This document shows, piece by piece, positions 21,583 to 32,800 of a DNA stretch of 64,000 nt. The notes under the pieces are model-generated. The model saw only the letters and a list, made by a program, of their open reading frames with translations, was not told the DNA's origin and did not search any database. Position numbers and translations under genes: made by a program. The stretch lies in assembly GCA_022457065.1 (NCBI GenBank), contig JAJGBQ010000004.1, positions 868,001 to 932,000 of the forward strand. Direction: 5' to 3'. Source of the stretch: Curvularia sp. ZM96. Its lineage: Eukaryota; Ascomycota; Dothideomycetes; Pleosporales; Pleosporaceae. Each line of letters opens with the position of its first letter. The first letter of the stretch is position 1.

Positions 21583-21626
21583 GCCCCACCACCTCGTGCA
21601 CGCGACCACCTCGTGCACGCGCGGCC
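21583..21626 (+). repeat. Left 44-bp terminal inverted repeat of the outer element
   Basis: Exact reverse complement of 36479-36522. It contains two perfect tandem copies of a 17-bp unit (21588-21604 and 21605-21621; unit ACCACCTCGTGCACGCG), probably the transposase binding sites. Confidence 0.95.
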
Positions 21627-21667
21627 TAGTAACTACCTCTACCTCAACACCTCATATCTCCACCACT

Positions 21668-21963
21668 ATGAGTAATATCGAGGCTGCGCTTGTAGCTATT
21701 GATGTCTTAGGACCTGAAGAGTCTTTTACGTATACTGAGATTGTAAAAAGATATGGTGTTACTCGAACTACGCTCGCCCGAAGACACCAAGGTCGCTGCA
21801 CCTCGCCTTTGACAGGCTATTAAAAGTAGTAGCTCCTCTACCTATAGTAGGAGCAGGCCCTAATCGCCTATATTAATCGACTGATAGATAGAGGCTTACT
21901 ACCTAGTTAGCTAATGATACGTAATTTTGTCTCGCAGATCGCTAAGAAAGAGGTTAGAGTATA
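21668..21963 (+). pseudogene. Outer Fot1-like transposase, N-terminal fragment
   Basis: From the ATG at 21668 the frame reads a helix-turn-helix typical of pogo/Fot1 transposases (YTEIVKRYGVTRTTLARRH). After a run of RIP-type stops it continues EQALIAYINRL and LMIRNFVSQIAKKEVRV, the second DNA-binding half. It stops at about 21963 where another element begins. The catalytic DDE domain of this copy is absent here. The segment at 35500-36478 is the best candidate for its C-terminal end. Non-functional. Confidence 0.8.
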
Positions 21964-23491
21964 ACGTACCTCACGGGTTCGTGGACCACACGGGTTCGTG
22001 GACCACTTTCGCCAAGACCCTATCAAAACCACTACCCTACCCTAATGTCGCAACAACAACAGCAGATAGAGCCCTCTCGTGAAGGTTAGATATAGCTTGC
22101 CCTTCAAGCTCTTAAATAAGACGCGAATCTCTTAGAGCGACGCGCTATAGCTATCTTTAACGTCCCTCGCGTTACACTACGTCAACGACGCGTAGGACAG
22201 ACTCTACAGGCAGATCGCTGGCCTAAAACAATAAATCTAACTAAGCTTGAGGAGAAGGTGGTTATTAAGTATATACTTAATCTTAATCTACGTGGATTTC
22301 CCCCTAGGCTCGCAGATATAGCTAATATAGCTAATTCTTTACGCGCTAAGCGCAATCTAGACTAGGTTAGCTAAAACTAGCCTAGCACGTTCGTTAAGCG
22401 CCGCCCTAAGCTTAAAGTAAAGTTTAATTGCAAGTACGACTACAAGAGAGCTCTTTATAAGAATCCTAAGGCTATTTAAGACTAGTTTAGTCTAGTAGCT
22501 AATATAAAAGCTAAGTATAGGATTCTAGATAACGACACGTTTAATTTTAATAAGACGGGCTTTATAATAGGTTAGATTGCCCCTAGAGCTATTATTATAG
22601 CTTTAGAGAGGCGTAGACGGCCTAAGACTATCTAGCTAGGTAATAGAGAGTGGGCGACGGTTATCTAGGGCATTAACGCGACTAGATAGACGATTCTGCC
22701 CTTTATTATACTTAAGGCGCGTTACTACCTCTTAAGCTAGTATAAGAATAGTAATATACTCTAGAACTAGATTACTAGGGTCTCTAAGAACGGCTAGACG
22801 ACTAATAAGCTTAGTCTTATATAGCTAAAGTACTTTAATAAGTATATAAAGACGAAGAAAGTTGGCGCTAACCGCCTGCTTATTATCGACGGCTATAAGA
22901 GCTATAACTTGCTAGATTTCTAAAAATACTATAAAGATAACTCTATTATTACTATTTGCATGCCTCTGCACTCGTCTTATCTCTTATAGCCCCTTAATAT
23001 AGGCTGTTTTGCCCCTTTAAAGTAGGCCTATGGGCACTAAGTCGAATCGCTTATGCGCACCTAGATTAGTCACGTTATAAAATAAGAGTTCCTACCTTGC
23101 TTTAAGCGGGCTTTTGACGCCTTATTTACTACTAGTAATATCTAAGGAGGGTTTTAAGGCGCTAGATTAGTCCTATTTGACCTAGAACGGGTTATATCTG
23201 CCCTTGATATTAAGTTACGCACTCTATCACCCCTACCTGTTGATAACTAGCCCTAGGTGTCGCAAACGCCTAGTAATACTCTAGAATTAGGGTTATAATT
23301 AACGCTAGTAAAATAGAGAATTTGAAGGTATATAGATAGTTTACTAACGTCTATAGTAGAGGTCTTTAAAAAGGTCTTAAAGAGGGTAGCTATTATCGCG
23401 CATAAGTTAGTGTTAGCGCAAAAGCGGATTACTAAGCTTAAAGTAGCTAACGTAGCCGCCACGCGACGAAAATCGCATAAAAGAAAACGTG
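21964..23491 (+). mobile_element. Second Fot1-like element, left end and transposase (right end missing)
   Basis: Begins after a TA with ACGTACCTC and two perfect tandem copies of a 17-bp unit (21973-21989 and 21990-22006; unit ACGGGTTCGTGGACCAC). This is the same end architecture as the outer element but a different sequence. No matching inverted copy was found to the right, so its 3' end has been lost, and the sequence breaks off at the LTR starting at 23492. Confidence 0.7.
22045..23491 (+). pseudogene. RIP-inactivated Fot1-like DDE transposase
   Basis: One continuous frame from the ATG at 22045 (MSQQQQQIEPSREG) to the LTR junction, with many TAG/TAA codons but no detectable frameshift over about 1.45 kb. 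Recognisable parts are the helix-turn-helix (NVPRVTLRQRRVGQT), a second DNA-binding region (GFPPRLADIANIANSLRAKR), the first catalytic block (FNFNKTGFIIG), the second (LLIIDGYKSY, Asp codon at 22888) and the third (PLNIGCFAPLK). The first and third catalytic residues, codons 22549-22551 and 22996-22998, are Asn where the family has Asp. Both fit a TG-to-TA mutation. The C-terminus is basic (AATRRKSHKRKR). Dead copy. Confidence 0.88.
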
Positions 23492-23972
23492 TGTTACACG
23501 GGGGTTCGCTATACTCACCTAGTCTCGGTCCGGGTTAGGGCGAGACTTGTATAAAGTATTCCGTGCGATTGTTTTCTGGCGATTCGTAGTGGAGAGAAGT
23601 TACAGGAGTTTAACCGAATGTAAATAAACAATCAATTCTATAACGATAGAATAACTAAGTATTAATCTGTGTAAGAGAAGAACTTATGAGAGAGTTAACC
23701 ACAACGAGTGTAATAATAAAATCTAACCTATTCTTATACTTATTGCTATCTGCCTGTCCGTTAGAGCGGCTCTTGCCATCACTGACGGTCCCGTCTGCTG
23801 TGATGGCTCCCTGCTATCACATATGCTCCTGCCATCACTGACGGTTGTCCTTGGCGTGACGGCAGTCACGTGACCATCGCCCCGCGGTGATCATTACCTT
23901 TTGACGTGGCGCCCAATGGTCTCCAACCTGCGGCCCTCGTCCAGGAGAGATCCTTCGCTGTTACTTGTAACA
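23492..23972 (+). repeat. Gypsy LTR, left copy (variant subfamily, little mutated)
   Basis: 481 bp, starting TGTTACACGG and ending TACTTGTAACA. The first about 240 bp and last about 110 bp match the LTR at 35030-35499, but the central part is a different sequence, so it belongs to another subfamily. It keeps CA/TG dinucleotides that are TA in its relatives, so it largely escaped RIP. The flanking pentanucleotides (ACGTG before, ACTAT after) do not match, so it is not a simple solo insertion. Confidence 0.75.
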
Positions 23973-24003
23973 ACTATCTAAGGAAGAACGCTAGAAGCGT
24001 TAC

Positions 24004-27000
24004 GATAATAAAGCATGTCTTAGATATAGGGAGTTAGGACACTTCTATAGAGACTACTCTAGGAACGAAGTTAAGTAAGTAGTAGTAAAGATTAAGATAA
24101 TAAAAGCATAACTATCTATCTTACTATCTATAGAGAAGTTAAACGACAACTTTAGCAACATAGACTTATACGAAGAAGCACGCTTAAATAAAGAAGACGA
24201 CTTTAAGGTAGTATCTAGACCCGCCTAGATAAACGAGGTCACGAGATAGATAACTCTAGAATCTACTAATTAGAAAATCGAGAATAAGAAAATAGACTAA
24301 CGACTAAGTAGAGAGAAATGTTAGATATATAGCGATACCACCTACGTGGCGGATACCTGTGCGTATCGCGCCTAACGACTCACCGTCACTAGCATAAAGG
24401 CCGACGCTATAATTAGAAAAGCGTTCGAGAAATAGCCTTTCTTTATAGACTCTACCCTACTAGCGTTCTAACTAGTAGAAGACTATAAAAGGGAGAAAGA
24501 ACTCTATTAGAGGCTTCACTAGGTCGACTATAAAAGGGATTTCTGCATATACTACGCAGATAAAAAGGAGTAGAGCAAGCTAGACGAACATAGCTACTAC
24601 TACATGCATCTATAGGCAAATAAATGTCTAATATTAGATTGTTATATCTATAAGGAAGAACACTAAGAGGCGCACGAGCGCCTAGAGTAGATTAATTATA
24701 TAGAGAAATGCTAATTCTATTAAGAATAGCGAATCGCGGCAAGATAGGAGAGCCACTATCTATATAGGACTATAACGGCCAAGAAATGCTAAATAGTGGG
24801 ATGTAAGATATATAACACGACGAAGGATTAGATCCTAATGCTAGAGACACTAGAGGAAATAATACTATATATAAATATCTACTAGATCTTTTATATAGAA
24901 GATTAGTGTATAATATACTATAATATAAAAGCAAATAGCGGTTACTTTCCGTAATAAACTAATTAAAAGAACTAAGATTAATAGCGTAATAGGACTACGC
25001 GTAATAGGGAATAGACACCTAAAAGAGAACTTATACTATATAGGCATAGTAATTAGAGATTATGCTATAGGGACGCCTATCTAGATTACTTAGTAGCTAA
25101 ACAACAAGCTAGAAAATTCCCTAAGAAAAGGAAGAGGTTAGAGAAGGGCCGACGCTCTTAACTAAAAAACTAGAATACTACTAGGGATAGGGTCACGCTA
25201 GTGAAGGTAGTCCTAAAACGACCCTTAAGGAAGTACGGAATATTAGAGAACGCGAGTCTAGGTTAACTACGACCGCATACGTACTAGGAAATAAGCTATT
25301 AGCTCTAGTAGATAGTAGAGTAGTAAGAATAGTTATATCTTTAAAAGCTATAGAGAAATATAGAATACTCTATTAGACTAAGAAAAAGCTAATACAAGTA
25401 GTATTAGCTAATAATAGTTCTATAGTATATAGAAGTAGCTTTATAAGACTAGAAACGTAGTTAGTGCTAGTAACTATGGCTAACATGCAAAGTTAAATAA
25501 ATATTAATATTATAGACCTTAGAGAGGAAGAAATATTAATTAGTTATAACTAGCTAGATGCCTATAACCTAGCTATTAATTAGTAGAAATAGACTATACT
25601 TAGCCAAGAATCTACGCGTAAGATTACTAGAGTACGAAAAGAGATACGCCTGACGAATTAGAGCTTACCTAAGAATAGGAGATTTAGCAAGATCTCACTA
25701 TATAAGATCGCGAGAATCTATGCGAAGGACTCTTAGTAAGTAGGAGTTATATAGATAAGACGAGTCGCGACTACAAAAGAAGGACCCTTACTACTAGATA
25801 TACTAGAAGTATACTAAATAAACGAGTTTAGAGAACTATTTAAAGAAAACAAGGTAATAGACCTAGCTAAACACTAAGACTAGAATTACGAGATTGTCTT
25901 AGAAGAAGGAGCAAAGTTAACGCTAGGAGGAATATACCTAATAGCGCCTAAGCACGACGCTAAGCTGCGGGAATACCTCTAAAAGAACTTAAAGAAGAGA
26001 TTTATTTAACTAGAATATAGCCTAATAGTCTTACTAATACTATTTATAAAGAAGTCTAATAGTAAGTAGCGACTATATGTTAACTACTAAAGGTTAAACG
26101 CTAGCACACGAAAGAATTAATATCTCTTACTACTAATATTAGAGCTTATAGATCGACTCTAAGAAGCTAAGTAGTTTACGAAGTTTAATATTTAAGAAGA
26201 ATTTTATAGAATTAGAATTAAGAAAGAAGACGAATAGAAAATAGCGTTTAAGACAAAGTATAGACTGTACGAGTATATAGTTATGCTATTTAGCCTAACG
26301 AATGCGCTAGCAACCTTTTAGTTAGTTATTAATAGCGCTCTCTACGAATATCTTAGAATCTTTGCTACAGCCTACCTAGACGATATACTAGTGTACTCTA
26401 GAGGAACTCTCGAAGAATATATTAAACATGTTAAGAAAGTACTTAGGAAGCTTAAGGAATACAAGCTGTACTTATAGCTAGAGAAGTGCGAATTCTACGC
26501 TAAGGAAATAGAATTCCTAGACTTTATTATCTTAACTAAAGAAGTTAAAATAAACCTAAAAAAGATCGCGACTATATAGAAATAGCCTAAACCTAAAATA
26601 GTTAAGAACGTATAATCTTTTCTAGAATTTGTTAATTATTATTAGAAGTTTATTAAAGATTATTTAAGAATTACCGCACCACTCTCTAAGATTACGAAGA
26701 AAGAAGTAGGATTCTAGTAGAACGAGGAATATTAGAAGGCGTTTAATTAGATTAAACAGATCTTCCTTAAAGCACTAGTACTAGAGATGTACGACCTAGG
26801 ACAAAAGACGCGAGTCGAAACTAACGCGTTAGACTATACACTTAGAGCTATATTATCACAGTAGTGCCTAGATAGAAAATAGAGACTAGTATTCTACTAT
26901 TCTAGGAAGTTCTTAGAAGTAGAACTTAATTACGATATTTACGATAAGGAACTACTTAGAGTAGTTGATGCCTTTAAATAATAGGAAGTGTATCTATTAG

Positions 27001-28715
27001 GACTCCTAGATATAATTAAGGTCTTTACTAATTACTAGAACCTAGCGAGTTTTATAACGACTAAGAAACTTAACTAAAGATAAGTCTAATAGACTAAGAT
27101 GTTAGCTTAGTTTGACTTTAAGATAACGTATCGAGTAGGATTGCTTAATAGAGTAGTGGATACTCTAAGCTAAAGATCCGACCTACGCGATAAAGGTCAC
27201 TAGGAACTACACGATGTAGTACTTAAGAAGATGCCTAATAGCAGCTTAAGGTATAACTAACTAGAACTAGCTAGAGTAGCTAAGGTAGCCGTGTTAATAA
27301 ATACTCTATAGCAATAGTAGCAGTAGAAAGTAGCTAAATAGAAGCTAGACACCGACGATTCTAAGTAGGAGATACTACTATAGGACGATAAGAAGTACTA
27401 TTACATAATTTAGAAGGACTAAATATACGTATCTCCACATATAAGGACGGACCTTATATAAGACCTACACGAGTCTCTAGAATATAGACATATAGGAGTT
27501 AAAGAAATAGTTAGGCGACTAATAAGGGTATTTATAATACCACGCTTGCGAGCGGAGATGTAGAAGATCCTAGGCAACTATTTAGTATGTCACTAGAATA
27601 AGTCTAAGAGATATAAGCCCTATAGCCTATTATAACTCTTACCGCCACTAATACGACTATAGAGTAGCGTAATAATAGACTTTATAGTAAAGCTCCCGAA
27701 GTTACTAGAACTAGAATTAGCCCGACTTTACGATACTATCTTAGTAATCGTGTGCTAATTAACTAAAGAGATAAAGTTCGTGCTAATAGAAGAGACTATT
27801 ATAGTAGAGAAATGCGCGTACAAAGTTACTAAGACACTAGTATTAGAGTATAGAATACCTAAGGAGTTTATTACGGATAGAGATAAGCTGTTTACTTCGA
27901 AGTATTAGTTAACGTTCTTAGCAAAGATAGGAGTCAAGAAGAAGCTATTAACTAGCTTTTACCTAGAAACTAATAGACAAATAGAACGAACGAACTAGAC
28001 GCTAGAATAATACTTGCGAATATACGCTAACAAGCTATAAAATAACTAGATTAAACTCTTGCTAATAGCATAGTTAGCCTATAATAGTATAAAGTTGGCG
28101 ACCACGAAGCACTCGCCGCACTACGCTAATTATAGGTATAAGCTAGTCGCTTATTAAGACCTAAAGGATATTAAAAGCATTATAGTTAGAGTAGATAATA
28201 AAGCTCGACTAATACAAGAATTACACGAAGAATTAAGTAAGAATATTGCTTATAGGAACCTCACGATGTCTAAAGCCGCGAATAAGCAAAGAATTAAGGG
28301 ACTAACCTTTAAGAAGGGGGATAAAGTTTTCTTATTACGATAAAATCTAAAAACTAAGCGACTAAGTAAGAAACTAGATAATCTCTAATTAGGACTATTT
28401 AAAATTCTAGAGAAATTAGGACTAGTAAACTACAAACTCTAGTTACTACTAGATATGCGTATATATAACGTTTTTTATAAGAAACTATTAGAACTAGCAC
28501 CCTAAAACGCTAAGCTAGTAGAAGATATAGAGCTTAAAGACGACAAGTATATAGTCAAGAAAATTAAGAACCTATAGAAAATTAGTAGTTAGTAGAAGTA
28601 CTTAGTTAAGTGGTAAGAATAGCTAGAGAGCTATAATACTTAGGAATCTAAAGAAAATCTAATAAACTACAAGTTACTAGTACGTAAGTACTACTAGAAA
28701 CATCCGAAGAAATAA
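24004..28715 (+). pseudogene. Gag (partial) and Pol of Ty3/gypsy chromovirus copy A
   Basis: The zinc knuckle at about 24013-24075 reads ACLRYRELGHFYRDYSRNEV, with two of its cysteines changed to Tyr. Protease: LLALVDSRVV around 25300, where the usual DSG reads DSR. Reverse transcriptase: AYLDDILVYS at 26370-26399. Integrase: TKHSPHYANY near 28107. The chromodomain-like end is at about 28530-28700 (KYLVKW, then YNT-ESKENLINYKLL). Pol is in the -1 frame relative to gag, and the same relation is found in copy B. All stops are TAG/TAA of the kind RIP makes. No intact protein can be produced. Confidence 0.85.
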
Positions 28716-28829
28716 GAACTAGGTTCTTAAGAGAAAGAAAGTAATTAAAGAAAAAAGAGTTGAAAGAAGCGTTAGCCTATAACTAGCCTAAGTTAGTCGA
28801 CTATTTAGATAGCGATAGTCTAGTTATTA

Positions 28830-29320
28830 GAAGGTCTGTACTAGAGGCAGAACTCCCCTCGGCCTGCTCTTTCGCGCGATCCTAAAAGTTTAAAATAGCA
28901 AGATCTTAATTAGCAAATGCTTACTCTTGCGCCTTAGCCTCTAGAAGTTCTAGCTTACGTTGAGCTAGCTAAGCCTTCAAACGCGCAATCTCGATCTACT
29001 TCTGCCACTTCTCGCGCTAAACCTTCTCCTACTCTTCCTTAGAAATAAATAGGCTACACTTAGCTATAATAGAAATGTAACTAGTATAGTAGCTAGTTAT
29101 AGTATCTATAAAGTAATAGAGATTCTTCTCTTTATACTACTTATAACAATAAATAGTTATTTCGTTTCTCTACTCTTTTACATAGTTAGCACGAGCGTAG
29201 CGCTTCTCGTTCGACTTCTAAGCACGAGCGCGATAAGAACGGGAAGACGGAACCTTAGGTATAGTTAGGAAGGCATAGAAGAAGAAACGCTTACGATATA
29301 ACGGGCGTGTCTCTATACTT
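28830..29320 (-). pseudogene. Antisense reading frame of the gypsy element (coiled-coil protein), RIP-mutated
   Basis: On the minus strand, between the Pol stop and the polypurine tract, one frame can be followed for about 160 codons, interrupted only by TAG/TAA codons that fit CAG, CAA or TGG before RIP. It reads RFFFYAFLTIPKVPSSRSYR, then KSNEKRYARANYVKE, ITIYCYK and a heptad-rich segment (IEIARLKA then LAQRKLELLEAKAQE), ending near AEGSSASSTD. The basic Cys-containing first part plus a C-terminal coiled coil suggests a real accessory protein transcribed opposite to pol. I do not know its function; start and end are approximate. Confidence 0.55.
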
Positions 29321-29401
29321 ATTTACGCCACTAGCGCCAAGTAATACACGGGAAAACGATAATCTAGAGTATTAGGACGATAATTCTAAGAGGGGGGATA
29401 A

Positions 29402-29871
29402 TGTTATAAGTAATAGCAAAGAATCTCTTCTTAACGAAGGCTATAGGTTAGAGACTATTAGGCGCCACGTTAAAAGGTAATAATTACTGCGGGGCGGCGA
29501 TCACGTAATGTGCTATCTCGCCAAGGCTGGCTATCTAAGATAGCAGTGTATGAAGAGATAGCCGCGCTATCGCAACTATCTCGTAAGAGAGAGATAGATA
29601 AGATAGCAGGACTAGAAGTAATAGATATAAGAATAGGTTAGATTTTATTATTATATTCGTTATAGTTAACTCTTATAAGTTCTTCTCTTATATAGATTAA
29701 TACTTAGTTATTCTATTATTATAGAATTAATTATTTATTTTATATTTAGTTAAACTTCTATAACTTCTCTCCACTACGAATCGCTAGAAAACAATCGCAC
29801 GGAATACTTTATACAGGTCTCGCCCTAACCCGGACCGAGACTAGGTGAGTATCGCGAACCCCCGTGTAACA
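29402..29871 (-). repeat. Gypsy LTR, middle copy, inverted relative to the outer two
   Basis: 470 bp, TGTTATAAG to GTGTAACA; the reverse complement of the LTR at 35030-35499 apart from RIP-type differences. It directly follows the polypurine tract of copy A, so it is that copy's 3' LTR. It abuts integrase sequence of copy B at 29872. Confidence 0.88.
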
Positions 29872-32800
29872 CTTATACCCGTAATTAGCGTAGTGCGGCG
29901 AGTGCTTCGTGGTCGCTAATCTCGTACTATTGTAGGCTAATTATGCTGTCGGTAAGAGTTTAACCTAGTTGTCTTGTAGCTTATTAGCGTACATTCGCAA
30001 GTATTGTTCTAGTGTCTAGTTAGTTTATTCTATTTATCTGTCGGTCTCTAGGTGAAAGCTAGTTAATAGCTTCTTCTTTACTTCTATCTTTGCTAAGAAC
30101 GTTAACTAATACTTCGAAGTAAACAGCTTATCTCTATCCGTAATAAACTCCTTAGGTATTCTATGCTTTAATACTAGTGCCTTAGTAACTTTGTACGCGC
30201 ATTCTTCTACCGTAATAGTCTCTTCTATAGGCACGAACTTTACCTCTTTAATTAATTAGCACACGATTACTAGGATAGTGTCGCAAAGTCGAGCTAATTC
30301 TAGTTCTAGTAACTTTAGGAGCTTTACTATAAAGTCTATTATTACGCTACTCTATAGTCGTGTTAGTGGCGGTAAGGGTTATAACAGGCCGTAGGGCTTA
30401 TATCTCTTAGGCTTGTTCTAGTAATATGCTAAATAGTTGTCTAGAATCTTTTACACTTTTGCTCGCAAGTATAGTATTATAAATACTCTTATTAGTCGCC
30501 TAACTATTTCTTTAACCTCTACATATCTATATTCTAGAGACTCGTGTAGGTCTTGTATAAGGTCCGTCCTTATATATAGAGATACGTATATTTAGTCCTT
30601 CTAAATTATATAATAGTACTTCTTATCGTTCTATAGTAGTGTCTCCTACTTAGAGTTATTAGTATCTAGCTTCTATTTAGCTACTTTCTACTACCACTAT
30701 TACTATAGAGTATCTGTTAATACGGCCACCTTAGCTACTCTAGCTAGTTCTAGTTAGTTATACCTTAAGCTGCTGTTGGGTATCTTCTTAAGTACCGCAT
30801 CGTGTAGTTTCTAGTAACTCTTTTCGCGTAGATTAGATCTTTAGCTTAGGGCATCCGCTACTCTATTAAGCGATCCTACTTAATACGTGATCTTAAAGTT
30901 AAACTAAGCTAATATCTTAGCCTATTAGACTTATCTTTAGTTAAGTTTCTTAGTCGTTATAAAACTCGCTAAGTTCTAGTAATTAGTAAAAACCTTAATC
31001 GTGTCTAGGAGTTCTAACAGGTACACTTCCTATTATTTAAAGGTATTAACTACTCTAAGTAGTTTCTTATCGTGAACATCGTAATTAAGTTCTACTTCTA
31101 AGAACTTTCTAGAATAGTAGAACACTAGTCTCTATTTCCTATCTAGGCACTGCTATAACAATACAGCTCCGAGTGTATAGTCTAACGCGTTAGTCTCGAC
31201 TCGCGTCTTTCGTCTTAGATTGTACATCTCTAGTACGGGTGCTTTGAGGAAGATCTATTTAATCTAGTTAAACGCCTTCTAATATTCCTCGTTCTACTAG
31301 AATCCTACTTCTTTCTTCGTGATCTTAGAGAGTAGTGCGGTAATTTTTAAATAATCTTTAATAAACTTCTAATAATAATTAGCAAATTCTAGAAAGAATT
31401 ACACGTTCTTAACTATTTTAGGTTTAGGCTATTCCTATATAGTCGCGATCTTTTTTAGATTTATCTTAACTCCTTTAGTTAAGATAATAAAGCCTAGGAA
31501 TTTCGTTTCTTTAACGTGGAATTCGTATTTTCCTAGCTGTAGGTATAGCTTATATTTCTTAAGCTTCCTAAGTACTTTCTTTATATGTTTGATATGTTCT
31601 TTAAGAGTCCCGCTAGAGTACACTAGTATATCGTCTAAATATGCGGTAATAAAGATTCTAAGGTACTTATAGAGAGCGCTATTAATAACTAACTAAAAGG
31701 TTGCTAGTATATTCGTTAGACTAAATAGCATAACTATATACTCGTATAGTCTATACTTTGTCTTAAACGCTGTTTTCTATTTATCTTCTTCCCTAATTCT
31801 AATTCTATAAAATTCTTCTCGAATATCGAACTTTGTAAACTACTTAGCTTCTTAGAGTTAATCTATAAGCTCTAATATTAGTAGTAAGGGATATTAATTC
31901 TTTCGTGTGCTAGCGTTTAACCTTTAGTAGTTAATATATAGTCGCTACTTACTATTAAGCTTCTTTACGAATAGTATTAGTAAGGCTATTAGGCCATGTT
32001 CTAGTTAAATAAATCTCTTCTTTAAGTTCTTTTAGAGGTATTCCCGTAGCTTAGTATCGTGCTCGGGCGCTATTAGGTATATTCCTTCTAGCGTCAACTT
32101 TACTTCTTCTTCTAAGACGATCTCGTAATTCTAATCTTAGTGTTTAGCTAGGTCTATTATCTTGTTTTTCTTAAATAGTTCTCTAAACTTGTTCGTTTAG
32201 TATATATCTAGTATATCTAGTAGTAAGAGTCCTTTCTTCGTAGTCGCGACTCGTCTTATCTATATAACTCCTACTTGCTAAGGGTCCTTCGCATAGATTC
32301 TCGCGATCTTATATAGTGAGATCTTGCTAAATCTCCTGTTCTTAGGTAAGCTCTAATTCGTTAGGCGTATCTCTTTTCGTACTCTAGTAACCTTACGCGC
32401 AGGTTCTTGGCTAAGTATAGTCTGTTTCTACTAATTAATAGCTAGGTTATAGGTATCTAGCTAGTTATAACTAATTAATATTTCTTTCTCTCTAAGGTCT
32501 ATAATATTAATATTTATTTAACTTCGTATATTAGCTACGGTTACTAGCACTAACTATGTTTCTAGTCTTATAAAGCCGCTCCTATATACTATAGAACTAT
32601 CGTCGGCTAATACTACTTATATTAGCTTTTTCTTAGCCTAATAGAGTATTCTATATTTCTCTATAGCTTTTAGGGATATAACTATTCTCGCTACTCTACT
32701 ATCTACTAGAGCTAATAGCTTATTTCCTAGTACGTATGCGGTTGTAGTTAACCTAGACTCACGTCCTCTAATATTCTATACTTTCTTAAGGGTCGTTTTA

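Larger units (their letters stand above)
23973..29401 (+). mobile_element. Gypsy copy A interior, plus orientation, truncated at 5' end
   Basis: Starts directly after the left LTR inside gag just before the zinc knuckle, so the 5' LTR, primer binding site and gag N-terminus are missing. It then runs protease, reverse transcriptase, RNase H, integrase, chromodomain, an antisense frame and a polypurine tract (29389-29400) into the LTR at 29402. It is heavily RIP-mutated. Confidence 0.85.

Noticed and set aside
23492..23972. Left LTR as a simple solo LTR
   Set aside because: The 5-bp flanks ACGTG and ACTAT do not match, and the right flank is gypsy gag sequence rather than the interrupted transposase.
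31435..31623. 62-codon frame as a small independent gene
   Set aside because: It is a stop-free remnant of the reverse transcriptase of gypsy copy B.
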